The notes: a model not told the origin generated them from the letters alone. DNA of 64,000 nt from Diplonema papillatum (GCA_030068145.1 JAPJBO010000191.1:186001-250000); one strand, 5' to 3'; numbered from the stretch's first letter, positions 43,005 to 53,410 are shown. Translations and numbers: made by a program.

Positions 43005-43625
43005 GTAACCTGGAAGCACCCAGAGAGGGTGTCGGTGGTACAAAGGTGCGGTCGCTCAGTTTGGGAATGCTGAGCTAATCGGCAGGTATCCCTCTGCTAA
43101 GGCTAAATATCTCCCGGAGGCCGATAGCGAACAAGTACAGTGATGGAAAGATGCAAAGAACTTTGAAAAGAGGGTTAAAAGTCCCTGAAACCGATGAGTG
43201 GTAAGAGTTGGAGATGCGTTCAAATCTTAATCATTGCTCCTTCACTGGGGTTTATGGTTGAGACGTCTGGACCTATTCGGATCGTCCAAGCTTCTGTTGC
43301 GAGACGGCTTGCCGGCTGCCTCAGTTTTGCTCGGATCGACCAGGATAGGAATGAGTTGAGGAGGTGACCCGCGGCATCGTCAGCGAAGGGTAAGTGTCGG
43401 CGTCTTCGGACAACGTCCTTGCTCCCGCTGGCCTGACGTGGTTAAACGCTCGCAGGCTCATGTCAGACACAGCGATCTTCTACTACCCGTCTTGAAACAC
43501 GGACCAAGGAGTCTAACACGTGTGCGAGGCTTAGGGTGTCAAACCCACAAGCCGCACTGAAAGGGAGATGTGCCCGCATCCAACCGGCAATCAGCTCGCA
43601 TCGGGGAGGGACGCTACCCACCTGG
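43005..43625 (+). rRNA. Partial large-subunit (28S-type) rRNA segment
   Basis: Strongly conserved LSU rRNA landmarks are visible in order: TTGGGAATGCTGAGC, AAGGCTAAATA, CCGATAGCGAACAAGTAC, GATGGAAAGATGCAAAGAAC, TTTGAAAAGAGGGTTAAAAG, and CCCGTCTTGAAACACGGACC followed by AAGGAGTCTAACACGTGTGC. These belong to domains I-II of the LSU. The extreme 5' end and all later domains are missing, and the edges are approximate. It may be a stray rDNA fragment, or a separately encoded LSU piece as known in some euglenozoans. It ends about 130 bases before the next start codon. Confidence 0.85.
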
Positions 43626-43757
43626 ACAAGGTGTCCTGCTGCCCCAAAATAGAACTTTACACAGCCTTCAGGGCGTTGCTGGTTCTAGCAAAACACAAAA
43701 GCAGGAGCGTGCCGCGAGGTGGGGAGGAGGGTGGGGCAGGGAAGGCCTGATGCACCA

Positions 43758-46700
43758 ATGTTGTCGGCGAAAATAGCGTTGTGCGACCGGGGGCTGGACG
43801 CCTTGGAGGGCCTCCTCGAGCTCGGGCGGACCGGGGCGGCGCTCGGCACCGCGAGCCCGCAGCAGCAGCAGCAGCAGCAGCAGACCCTCGGCCAGGTCAG
43901 CGCGCACGTCTCGGGCCTGACGGCGAGCATAGCGCAGCTGCTGACGACCCCCAGCGGGCCTGCCGACGCCCCGGACATCCAGCGGTGCCTGCAGCGCACC
44001 GTGTCCGCGTTTCTGCACCTGTGCGGGGTCGCCAGCGCGAACGGAGACCTCACCCTGTACGACACAGTCAGGGACTCCCTCCACCTCGTCGCGTGGCAAA
44101 TCATCCAAAAGGGCCAGGGTGAGCACGCCGTCTTCGGCAAGCTCCTCGAAGGCCTCCGCCCCGGCTCGCCGCACGTGCAAAGAACCGCCCTCGAGGTCAC
44201 CGCCGCCCTCGTCAAGCTCGCGGACTGCTCCCACCGGAAGATCCTCCTCCGCGGGCTGCTGCTGCCGCTCGCGGAGCTCGTCCGGGCAGGCGATGTCCAC
44301 GTGCTGCGGGCCGTCGGGTCCGCCGCGAAGCAGTTCGCCCCCTTCATTCTCCCTGGCGTGCAGGAGGTGGTGTTTGCCGAGGTGTGGGGCCCGCTTCTGG
44401 AGATGCTCGACCACCAGGACGACGACGCGAGGCGGTCCGGGGCGGCAGCGGTGGCGGCGGTGCTCGCGTACGGGCGGCCTTGCAGGATGGAGGCCTTCGT
44501 GGACGCGCAGCTCGTCGTGCTCGTGGGGTTCCGGCTGGCCGACGGCGCTGCGGGCGGGGAAGGCCACGCGCTGACCGGCACGGAGCGGTGCAACCGCGCG
44601 AAGGGCATCGTGGCCACTGTCGTGGAACTCGCCAGGCTCGCGGTTTGCGGCCGGTTCACGGAGAAGAACATCCTGATCCCGATGCTGCGGCTGATCCGCG
44701 TCGCGTCGTCGATGTCGATCGCCAGATTTCTGGCCACGGCATCGACGGCGGTGGACGCGTCGCTGCTGTCGGCATGCCTCGACTCCGTCGAGCACGTGAT
44801 CACACTGCTCGACGGTTGCAAAAACAGGCGGTACATCCTCGCGTCTTCAGGATGGACCACCAAGTCGGTCCACACGCCAACAACAACCGGCGAAGATACC
44901 CTCAACCCCCCGGCGGATGCCACCTCCCAGCAGCTCTTAGTTCCCCCCGGATCGCCGACGCCTCTGTCGACCCCACGCACGCCGCCCATCGCGTGCAACC
45001 CGGCGCCGGCCGCGCCGGAGGCAGGGCTCGCGCCGCTCGACGCACCGCCGCCCGCCAGCTCGTCGACGGCGGCCGATGCCGATGTGCTTCTCGCGTTCCT
45101 CGAGGGCTGGCCGGGGAAGGGTCGCGAGGGCGCGGTCGGCCACTGCATTCGGCACCTCGGGCTGCTGGTGAGCTTGCACCCGAGCGCTCCGTGCCTCGGC
45201 CGGGCGTACCGGTTGCTGGTGAAGCTGTCCGACCACGAGGATGCGACGGTGCGGTGCTCGTCGGTGGCGTGCTGCGGGGCTGTTATAACCTCGATGGTCT
45301 CGGTTCGGCGGTACCGCGAAGCGGTCTCGCTGCTCACGGTCGTGAAGGACGTGCAGGCGTCGACCCTCGCTCTCGACCAACGAAGCTGCACGTACACTCA
45401 GAAGTCGTGCTTCCAAGCGCTCGCGGTGGCCGTCCCGGCGATGCTGCTAAGCCCATCACGCGACGCGTACGCCGCGGCGCACCAGCTGCTGCACCTGACT
45501 CTCAGCGACCACGCGGCGGCGCGGGACCTGGGGTCGTGGGGGTCGGTGTGGACGGTGCCCATCGGCCTGCTCGAGCTCTGCGCCGCGGTGCCGTGGCGGT
45601 GCGTCGCCGACTCGTTGCTGACGGACGCCGGGCTCTGGTGGTGCGTGACCCTCACCGGCGAGAAGGACGAGCGCATCCGCGCGAAAGCGTGCTCCGTGAT
45701 GTGCACGATCCTCGTAGCCATCCACCCCATCTCCACCATAGCGGACATGCCGCCCCCTCACTACGGGGCGGCGTCGACGTTCAACGTCTCCGCGTCTTCA
45801 ACCCCTGTCCACCTCTACCAGTCTTCCCCTGCTTTGCAGCATTGGCATTCGAACGCTTGGCTGTTGTCCGAGCAACCTGCGTACCCTATGTACAACGTGT
45901 CGATCGCCATCCGTGACACTCTCCAGAAGCTCACGACGGTCATCGGCGGGGTGCGCGGCGGCAAGCCGCGGCTGCCGGAGGGGCTGACGAGCGGGCTGCG
46001 GCTGCTGTACGCCCTGTCCGACGCCTTCGGGTACGCCGGGTCGCACTACTCGAGCGCGCTCGCGACGCACAGCGACAGCGCGATCTCCGTGCTTCTGCAG
46101 GTGCTCCGATTGCTGGTCGCGCAGGCCTACCCGCAGCTCCGGCACATCACCGTGGTGATGCTGACCCTCCGCGGGTTCGTCGCTGGGTGCACGTCACACG
46201 TCCGCCCGAAGACGTACCATAGCTTGCTGATCCAGGTCGGCCTGCAGTGGTCCCTCGTCACCGCGGCACTCGCCCAGCGCACCTCCGGCATCGACCAAGA
46301 GTGCACGCCAGACGAGGTGCTGAAGTCGACCGCGTCGCAGATGGCGTCCTGCCCTCTCCCAGCGACGGTCGACGTGAGCCAGGCCTTCTTAAACGACGCC
46401 GTCGTCACCAGCATCGCCGCGGCGAAGGAGGTTGCGCACAAGAGCGTTTACAAAGGAACGCCGGTGGACGGGATACCCGAGGGGTTCAGTGGGTTGAGCG
46501 AGGTCTGTCTGTCGCTGCTGACGGCGGCGGTCGAAGAGGCGTGCGACCAGACCGTGGTCTGCGCGCTGACGGACCCTCTCCTCCGCATCGTCGCCCTGCA
46601 CAAGACGGGACAGCCGAAGGGCGTGTTGCTGCTGCTGGGGTCGATGTTCCGCACGTCGTACGGGCACCCCGACATGAACAAGCACCGCCCGCTGCCGTTC

Positions 46701-49700
46701 GACGGGCAAATCCCGTTCGGCGCCCTCAAACGGGTGCGGACGCTGCGGAGCTCGCCGAAGGCGGTCCCGCTGAACGTGTTCCTCAAGCCGATCCTCGACG
46801 GGCTGCAGCTGTTCTTCCGGTCGCTCGACCCCGACGTATGCCTGGCAGTCATCCGGCTGCTGCACACGCTGTACTGCCGCGGCGTCGACTTCTCCCGGCT
46901 GGATCCCGAGAAGGACATGTCGAAGCGGTTCTGCATGGCGGCCGAGGCCCAGCTCGAGAGCTGGCGTGGCGCACCCGACGGAGACGACGCGGAGCAGGAG
47001 AACACGAGCGGTGTGGTCCTGAGCACGCCGGTGCCGCTCCTGCACCAGCTGCACCACATCCTCCCTTCGATCGCGAAGGAAGTCGACCGTGGGAAGGAAC
47101 CCGAACGAGTCGCGTACGAAGTCCTCGAGCTCTCGACCCTCTCCCACACCCCGAAGCTCATCGAGGCGCTGCTGCCCATGCTGCAAGACCCCGCGCAGTC
47201 CTCCGCCGTCGTCGACGCGATCTTCGAACGGCTGCCGGCGCTCACACGGTTTGGCTCGCACGCGTTCGTGCTGTGCGGCGTCGTGCTCCGGCACAGCGAG
47301 TCCTCGAAGCAGCCCGTCAAGCACGTCGCACAGTTCGTCCAGCAGTGCGCGAGCGGCGGGTGGAAAGGCCTGGCCCGCGGGGAAAGCGGCGTCGAAGCGG
47401 CGGCGACCCTGTGCGCCGCGCTGAAGGAGCGCGAGGCGAAGTCCGCTGACCCGTCCGTCCTCGAACTGAAAGGATGCCTGGCGCAGCGGGGGGATCCGGT
47501 GAGCCTCGTCTGCTCCTTCGCCCTCGGAGGCGACGTGCCTGCCACTGTGCGGGGGCTGCTCGGCTTACTCGCGGAGCCAGTCCCGGACGCCCCGCGAGCG
47601 CCGGCTGACTGGACGCGGCCAGACGCGATGGCAAAGCTGCTTGCCGTTTTGCCGGCGGCGGCGCTCGCCGGCGGCGGCTCCGTTTGCGACATCCTCGCGG
47701 CCGTCTCGCGGCGGGCAGCAGCCGGCTGCTTCGCGCCGGTGCGCGGGACGTGCCGTCTGGTCAAGCGGGTCTTCGGCTGGGCCGCCGGCGCCGGTGCGCC
47801 GGCTGGCGCGGTGCGGGACCTCACCCCCGTGTTCGAGGGGGTCCTCGCGCTGCTGGCGGCCATCGCCGCGCCGTACCTGTCGGGGGCGCGGCCGCCGCCG
47901 GTGCCAGCGTGCGAGGTTGAAGCGGTCACGAACGTGTTCGACGCGGTCGCGCACTGCCTCTCGTTAGTCCCTTCGAAGCGGCTATGGGCGCGCGGCCTCG
48001 CGGAGCCGGCGGGTTACCTCTGCTTGTTCCTCGGCTGCCACCGGAGCCACGACGTGTTCAAGGCGTTCGTCTCGAACGTGAAGTGCGCCAGGGGCGGCTG
48101 CCGGCACCCCGCGATCGACGCGGCACTCGCCCGCGCGCTCACCGCCATCGACCGGTCCGCCGCCGCCGACACCGCCGCCCGCGTCACGACGCTCCTCCTC
48201 GCCGTCGAGCAGCACGGCTTCGGCGAGAGCGTCCAATCCTTTCTAACAGACACATCCCGCGCCGGCCGCTACCGCGCCCTGGTCTTGGCCACGGGGGGGG
48301 TCAGCCCAGGCGCACGTCCCGCCAACGGGAGCGAGCCGGCGAGCGGAAGCGCGGACGGGGGGGGACCCAGCGCACCCGGTGAGGCACGGCCTCTCGGGTC
48401 GGATGCGCTGGCTGCACCGCAGTCAAAAACAGCACCGCCGCCGCCTTGCGACGACGAGAGGGAGGCGGCGGGCGATGCCGCGGACGAACCCTGCGCCCCC
48501 GGTGAGGCACGGCCTCTCGGGTCGGACGCGCTGGATGCTCCGCATTCACCGCCACCACCACCACATGCCCGTTGCAACGGGCATGTGGTGGTGGGGGGGC
48601 CGCGGGGGGGCGGCGATGCGGCGTACGACCTGGCGGAAGCGCTGGTGGCGGGCGGTGCGCGCGTGGGGGGGTCGGGGCGAACGCACGCCGCTCTGGCGTC
48701 GCTCGCTTCGGACCCGGCCGTCGACGACAACGCTACCGCGAAGCTGGGGTATTTGCGCGTGGTGCTCGCGAAGGCGGGCCTGCGTGCGTCGCCGGAGCTG
48801 CTCGCAAAGACGGGGGCCGCCATCCCCGCCGGGTCCACCGGGCCCCCGCAAGACGCGGTCTCCGCGATCTTCGAGCACCTGTCCGCGATATTGACGCATC
48901 GCATGTCGCTCGCGTTCGAAACCCTCACCGAGGCGGGGCGGCTCCGCCCCGCTCTGGCGGCGCTCGGCTCGTTTCTGCAGGACCACATGCGCGACCTCGC
49001 CCCGCACCCGCGCTTCGGGAAGACGGTGCACGTGCTGTTCATCTCGTTCTGCCTCTGCTACGACGACAGCATCCGCGAAGAAACGTACCTGCACACCTGG
49101 GAAGCCTGCCCGCTGCTGCTCGCGGTGTTCGCCGCAGCGTACTCGCAGAGCTCCGTCGAGCTGCGGGCCGACGTGCTCGAAACCATCCGGGGCAGCACGG
49201 AAGCCACGTTCGAGTGGACGCGGCTGTCGAAGCAGGCGACGGCACTCAAAGACAGCTCAATCGTCGAAGTGGTCCTCGCCACCGTCCCCCTCGAAGTCGC
49301 CTGGCGCGCATTGATCACCCGCGCCGCGCACCACTTCCTCTCGTGCCACGGCATCGGCTTTGAATACAATAAGCACGCCGCCCTCCCGTCGACGACAGTC
49401 TTCACGAAACTGATGCAAGTCACCGGCGCATTCCTCCTCAACATCTCCGAGCAGGAAAAACGGTCGTTCTCCGTCATCCTCGGGTGGGAAGTCGCCAAAG
49501 CGGCGCCCAAGATCGTGTTCGAAGAGGCCCTGACGGAGGTTGTCCTCGCATTGGAGGACGCCGTCGGGCTGAAAAAGAGCCTCAAAAAGCTGCTCACCGT
49601 CATCGCCGGGGTCGGTGCACCGCCGCCGTGGGGATCGGAGATCTGCGAGAAGGTCGTGAAGCGGCTGGTCGAAGAGCCGCCGGCCACGGAGAAGGCCATG

Positions 49701-51467
49701 GAGTCCTTCGTGTGGGGGCTTCGGGTTGCGACGGCGCTCGTCGGGTTGCTCGCCGGGAAGGACGGCCCGAGGCAGCACATCGAGCCGCGTCGCGGCGATG
49801 TTTTGTCGGAGCACACCCACGTCGTGGCGCAGCTCGTTTGCTCGTTGACCCTGGCGACCCCCGCGGAGAGCCGGGGCTCGGGTTCGTGGGCCATGGAGCC
49901 GGTGTGCAAGCGCAACCACCACTGGGCGGGGAGCCTCCCGCGCCCGGATCACCACACGCTGAAGCTCTCCACCGGCGGGTCGACGCTGCTGTCCGCGTTG
50001 GCGAAGGCAGTCGCGGTGCTCGCGAAGCCCGATCGGGTCTCGAGCGACGTGACGTACTCCCTTCTGCAGGAGTTCAGCATCATGGTCGCGAAAAGCAGCC
50101 CTCTCTTTAAAGTAGGCCAACCCCCAGTCGGCCCGCTGGTGCTGCAGGCTTTTTCGTCGCTCGTCGACCGGCTGCCGAAGGACGTATTCCCGCTGCGAGA
50201 CGCGTCGAGGATCGCCCGCGAGGCGCAAGACGTCCAGCGGGACGGCATCGTGGAGTGCTTCGACGCACCGGCCGCCAGCGCCGCGGCCGAGTGCGCGACG
50301 CCGTCACACTTCGTCGCGGCGGACCCTGTCGTATGCGAGGCGGGAGCCGTGCTGTTCACCGTGCTCGGCGGTCCGAAGGACGGCATCCCGACCATCCTCT
50401 TCAACCTCCGAGACGCGCACCTCTTCGCAGCGTCGTCCTTCCCGTTGTGCGTCGCTTCGCTCGCCCAGGCACGCCACACAGACCCCCGCTGCACATCCCT
50501 CGAGAAGCTCATGACGCAAATCGCGCCGAGCATAAGCTACGACCTCTCCGTCGAGGCTGCGCTCCCGGCCGGCCTTGCGTTTTTTTTCAGCGGGTCCATG
50601 GAGATGGTCAGCCGGTGCATCGAGTCGGTTCCTTCGGTCTGCGAGACCTCGCTCTTCACGCGGAAGGCCTGGGAGGCGATGTGGAACTTTTTGTCGGCCG
50701 AGCGCGCGACCGGCGCGACCCTCCGCCAGCTCGTCGCGACGTTCTCGCAGGCGTACGGGATGCTGCTGCACCACACGCTCTCCAACTCGCAGTTGGGCAT
50801 CATCTCGGCGCTGAGCGGCCCTGCGTCTTACAAGCCGTCCGCCCATCAATCGGACGGCGTGCCTCGGCGGGGTACCCATGCGACCGATGACTGCAACGTC
50901 CTGTTTCAGAACCCGCGGTCGCTGCTGATGCTTGGGGTTATGATATGCGCACTGTATCCCGTGGTGGCTGGGAATCGAGCCGCCGACGACGACACGTCGC
51001 ACCGCCAGGCGCTGTGCCTGCTGCACCTGCTGCACGTGAAGTACCTGCGGAAGGAGGCGGAGCCGCTGGTTTCGGTGGTGGGTTCAGTGATCAAGCGGGG
51101 GCTGCATTGGCAGCACGGCCTGCCGCTGACCCTGCAGGAGCTGCTGCTGTCGGACGCCGCGCACCACGCGCTGCTGCCGGTGGTGCTGCCGAGGGTGCTG
51201 CGCGCGTACTTCGTCGACCAGGAGCGGGCGAGGGAGAGCGAGCTGCCGACCGGCGGCAACTGGGTGTGGATCCCGGCGCTGCTCGACGGCTGCGTCAAGC
51301 GCGCCGGCGCCCCGCGCGTGTGGGCCATCGCCGTCCTCCTGCTCTCGGTCTGCGTCGCGGTGCGGACAGTCGAGGCAGGGCCCCTGCTCATCGAAATCGC
51401 GAACTGTATGCATAAACACATCTTGCGACTCTTGAAGAAAGAAGAAGAAGAAAAAGAAAAAGAATAA
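43758..51467 (+). CDS. HEAT-repeat giant protein, probable divergent huntingtin, ~2569 aa
   Basis: A single open frame begins at ATG 43758 (GCACCAATGTTG). The protein is helical throughout in HEAT style. Segments that recall huntingtin from memory are residues ~105-210 (DTVRDSLHLVAWQII, GLRPGSPHVQRTALEVTAAL), the LLHTLYCRGVDFSRLDPEKD region, and the C-terminal stretch (LPLTLQELLLSDAAHHALLP, VWAIAVLLLSVCVAV). Huntingtin is a large HEAT scaffold in vesicle transport and autophagy, usually ~3100 residues. A run of eight glutamines encoded by CAG repeats lies at residues ~35-42. Low-complexity, proline-rich linkers occur near 48300-48560. The last residues KKEEEEKEKE run straight into a dispersed repeat, so the true end may be spliced away at ACT/GTATGC (~51404), with further exons beyond. 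Another HEAT scaffold is possible. Confidence 0.6.
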   Translation: MLSAKIALCDRGLDALEGLLELGRTGAALGTASPQQQQQQQQTLGQVSAHVSGLTASIAQLLTTPSGPADAPDIQRCLQRTVSAFLHLCGVASANGDLTLYDTVRDSLHLVAWQIIQKGQGEHAVFGKLLEGLRPGSPHVQRTALEVTAALVKLADCSHRKILLRGLLLPLAELVRAGDVHVLRAVGSAAKQFAPFILPGVQEVVFAEVWGPLLEMLDHQDDDARRSGAAAVAAVLAYGRPCRMEAFVDAQLVVLVGFRLADGAAGGEGHALTGTERCNRAKGIVATVVELARLAVCGRFTEKNILIPMLRLIRVASSMSIARFLATASTAVDASLLSACLDSVEHVITLLDGCKNRRYILASSGWTTKSVHTPTTTGEDTLNPPADATSQQLLVPPGSPTPLSTPRTPPIACNPAPAAPEAGLAPLDAPPPASSSTAADADVLLAFLEGWPGKGREGAVGHCIRHLGLLVSLHPSAPCLGRAYRLLVKLSDHEDATVRCSSVACCGAVITSMVSVRRYREAVSLLTVVKDVQASTLALDQRSCTYTQKSCFQALAVAVPAMLLSPSRDAYAAAHQLLHLTLSDHAAARDLGSWGSVWTVPIGLLELCAAVPWRCVADSLLTDAGLWWCVTLTGEKDERIRAKACSVMCTILVAIHPISTIADMPPPHYGAASTFNVSASSTPVHLYQSSPALQHWHSNAWLLSEQPAYPMYNVSIAIRDTLQKLTTVIGGVRGGKPRLPEGLTSGLRLLYALSDAFGYAGSHYSSALATHSDSAISVLLQVLRLLVAQAYPQLRHITVVMLTLRGFVAGCTSHVRPKTYHSLLIQVGLQWSLVTAALAQRTSGIDQECTPDEVLKSTASQMASCPLPATVDVSQAFLNDAVVTSIAAAKEVAHKSVYKGTPVDGIPEGFSGLSEVCLSLLTAAVEEACDQTVVCALTDPLLRIVALHKTGQPKGVLLLLGSMFRTSYGHPDMNKHRPLPFDGQIPFGALKRVRTLRSSPKAVPLNVFLKPILDGLQLFFRSLDPDVCLAVIRLLHTLYCRGVDFSRLDPEKDMSKRFCMAAEAQLESWRGAPDGDDAEQENTSGVVLSTPVPLLHQLHHILPSIAKEVDRGKEPERVAYEVLELSTLSHTPKLIEALLPMLQDPAQSSAVVDAIFERLPALTRFGSHAFVLCGVVLRHSESSKQPVKHVAQFVQQCASGGWKGLARGESGVEAAATLCAALKEREAKSADPSVLELKGCLAQRGDPVSLVCSFALGGDVPATVRGLLGLLAEPVPDAPRAPADWTRPDAMAKLLAVLPAAALAGGGSVCDILAAVSRRAAAGCFAPVRGTCRLVKRVFGWAAGAGAPAGAVRDLTPVFEGVLALLAAIAAPYLSGARPPPVPACEVEAVTNVFDAVAHCLSLVPSKRLWARGLAEPAGYLCLFLGCHRSHDVFKAFVSNVKCARGGCRHPAIDAALARALTAIDRSAAADTAARVTTLLLAVEQHGFGESVQSFLTDTSRAGRYRALVLATGGVSPGARPANGSEPASGSADGGGPSAPGEARPLGSDALAAPQSKTAPPPPCDDEREAAGDAADEPCAPGEARPLGSDALDAPHSPPPPPHARCNGHVVVGGPRGGGDAAYDLAEALVAGGARVGGSGRTHAALASLASDPAVDDNATAKLGYLRVVLAKAGLRASPELLAKTGAAIPAGSTGPPQDAVSAIFEHLSAILTHRMSLAFETLTEAGRLRPALAALGSFLQDHMRDLAPHPRFGKTVHVLFISFCLCYDDSIREETYLHTWEACPLLLAVFAAAYSQSSVELRADVLETIRGSTEATFEWTRLSKQATALKDSSIVEVVLATVPLEVAWRALITRAAHHFLSCHGIGFEYNKHAALPSTTVFTKLMQVTGAFLLNISEQEKRSFSVILGWEVAKAAPKIVFEEALTEVVLALEDAVGLKKSLKKLLTVIAGVGAPPPWGSEICEKVVKRLVEEPPATEKAMESFVWGLRVATALVGLLAGKDGPRQHIEPRRGDVLSEHTHVVAQLVCSLTLATPAESRGSGSWAMEPVCKRNHHWAGSLPRPDHHTLKLSTGGSTLLSALAKAVAVLAKPDRVSSDVTYSLLQEFSIMVAKSSPLFKVGQPPVGPLVLQAFSSLVDRLPKDVFPLRDASRIAREAQDVQRDGIVECFDAPAASAAAECATPSHFVAADPVVCEAGAVLFTVLGGPKDGIPTILFNLRDAHLFAASSFPLCVASLAQARHTDPRCTSLEKLMTQIAPSISYDLSVEAALPAGLAFFFSGSMEMVSRCIESVPSVCETSLFTRKAWEAMWNFLSAERATGATLRQLVATFSQAYGMLLHHTLSNSQLGIISALSGPASYKPSAHQSDGVPRRGTHATDDCNVLFQNPRSLLMLGVMICALYPVVAGNRAADDDTSHRQALCLLHLLHVKYLRKEAEPLVSVVGSVIKRGLHWQHGLPLTLQELLLSDAAHHALLPVVLPRVLRAYFVDQERARESELPTGGNWVWIPALLDGCVKRAGAPRVWAIAVLLLSVCVAVRTVEAGPLLIEIANCMHKHILRLLKKEEEEKEKE

Positions 51468-51690
51468 TATTCTCCTCCTTGGTGTGCGTCTCGTGCTGCA
51501 ATCAGCTCCAGTCTCAGTGCCGCTGCGTAAAAGGGCAAGTAGAAAACGAACCAACTGTTAATGATTTTCGTGTGTTTGCCACATTTCCATCGGTAAGCAA
51601 GAGCGTGAGCGGTTGTGTGAGGAGCGAGAGGCCCTGTTTATATCATTAGTCGGTGAATATTAATCTTCTGAGACTAGCGTCTTTTACGAC
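51465..51690 (-). repeat. Dispersed repeat, reverse copy of the intron 1 repeat
   Basis: ATATTCTCCTCCTTGGTGTG, CGTCTCGTGCTG, GAGCGTGAGCGGTTGTGTGA and GACTAGCGTC are the complement of the 21330-21480 sequence. The predicted stop codon of the HEAT gene lies at its edge, so part of the final reading frame may be repeat-derived. Confidence 0.75.
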
Positions 51691-51717
51691 TCGTACGACA
51701 AAGACAAAATAAAAAGG

Positions 51718-51985
51718 CCGCTCCTGGGTCCAGGAACGTGACGGTCAACCACAGCTTGCAAAGCTTGAGTCGGAGGCAGCACAGTGCAACAACCCCGTCC
51801 GCTCTGCCCTGCGGCTGACCGTCTCGACGAACTTGTGTTCAGCGCGAGCGCCAAGCCCCAAGGTGCGCCAAACCTTGATGCTTAGTTTGGGAAACCGGTA
51901 GGCACTTGACCCGTAGGCCCGTGGCTCTGCAGTACCGCCGAACACGTGAAGCTTGGCTCCCGTGTAGCAGGCTTTCCCTGGTACC
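51718..51985. repeat. ~260-bp dispersed repeat, copy 1
   Basis: About 90% identical to 56876-57125: GGCCGCTCCTG, ACGGTCAACCACAGCTTGCA, GTGCAACAACCCCGTCCGCT, GACCCGTAGGCCCGTGGCTC, CGAACACGTGAAGCTTGGCT. The minus strand stays open in both copies (KACYTGAKLHVFGGTAEPRA), but no family is recognised. It could be a non-coding RNA-derived element or a gene fragment. Confidence 0.8.
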
Positions 51986-52264
51986 TTGCAAGTCTTGAGG
52001 AAAAGAAAACCACGCGTAGAGACCATCCCACGCCTACTTTGACAACGGCCCGAGGGGGAGGAAGAATTCTGGGGACAAAATCGTGCCTAGCAAAACATTT
52101 CTACACAACAAAACTACGCATTTCTTTTAGAACGCGAGGGTTTCTCAATAAGATTTCAGCTTTGCAGGAGGAAACCCCCTGGTTAGGGCGGCAAAAAGAG
52201 TTTGGGGGGTTTTCTCGTAACCATAATATTATAGCCCTTGCTTGCTCTTAGAGAACCCATTTTA

Positions 52265-52620
52265 ACAACGGTCACACGGAGACTCTAAACCCCCTGAATT
52301 TCAAGCGAACTTTAACTCTAAAAAGCTGTGACGCCAAAGACGCAAATATGAGACCTGCAGCATGGGTATGGGCCTGTTGGAGAACACCAAGAAGCTGAAG
52401 AACGGCCAGCAGGCCAGATCGGTCATGACACGCACGCCCCTCAACCCCCGGAATTTCAAGCGAACTTCAACTCTAAAAAAGCGGTGACACCAAAAACGGA
52501 AATACAAGATCTACTGCAGCATGGGTATGGCCTGCTGGATAACACCAAGAAGCTGAAGAACGGACAGCAGGCCAGATCGGTCATGACATGCACGCCCGAG
52601 GGTCTCACCACTTAACCGGC
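52265..52620 (+). repeat. Two ~159-bp tandem copies with an exon-like core
   Basis: Each unit consists of the intron-3'-end module, an ACCTGCAG or CTACTGCAG acceptor-like sequence, and a short coding-like core reading GLLENTKKLKNGQQARSVMT or GLLDNTKKLKNGQQARSVMT. Several of the differences between the cores (TTG/CTG, GGC/GGA) are silent. It looks like a duplicated small exon with its acceptor. The parent gene is not recognised. Confidence 0.55.
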
Positions 52621-52984
52621 ACATGCAGGGCTTCCTCCACATCCCACAGGCAATCCGTCATTGACACGACGACCGTACGGTGATCCCAGCGAGTTCCCCG
52701 TGTTTACGTCTATCTGCGTCGCGTCCGCCCGCTTGTTTCGGGCCGCAGGCAAGACGATCGCCGGTTCCAACTGGAACGAGCTACAAAGGTTTGTTTTTTA
52801 TTTCAGTGGTTCAACGCACAGTGGATTGCTGGTGCAGGGCTGTGCGCTGGACATCACAGGGGAAGGAGCGTATCTGGCAGGGACACAATTGCTGCGTCTG
52901 TCGGGCAATATCGGGCTTTGTACATCCGAATGTGCAACTCTCTGCTATCGCCGAGAGCAGGAACCTATCATAGCATGATTGAAT

Positions 52985-53410
52985 CCTGTGTCCGTCGCCC
53001 CTCGTTTACTCGCCACTCACTCTCTCACTCACCCAGGCACTCACTCAATCACCAAATCTCTCAACTCACTCACTGACTCTCTCAATTGATCAACGCATCC
53101 ACACTTTTACTCACTCAATCACTCAGCTCAATCACTCACTCTTCCAATGGACTCACTCACTCAGGCACTCACTCATCACTCAACTCACTCACTGACTCTT
53201 TCTCACTCAATTACTCAACGCATCCACACTTTCACTCAGCTCAATCACTCACTCTTTCAATGGACTCACTCACTCAGGCACTCACTCAATCACTCAACTC
53301 ACTCACTGTCTCTCGCTCAATTACTCAACGCATTCTCACTTTCACTCACTATCACTCAGCTCAATCACTCTTTCAATGGACTCTCTCACTCTCCAGTTCA
53401 CTCAATCAAC
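52985..53410. repeat. CACT-rich minisatellite, ~120-bp unit
   Basis: About three and a half imperfect units containing ACTCAACTCACTCACTGACT, CTCAACGCATCCACACTTTC, CTCAGCTCAATCACTCACTC and TTTCAATGGACTCACTCACT. Reading frames through it are repeat artefacts. Confidence 0.9.

Noticed and set aside
51718..51985. Conserved minus-strand protein shared by two repeats
   Set aside because: The similarity covers non-coding edges as well and the frame has no recognisable domain, so it is listed only as a dispersed repeat.
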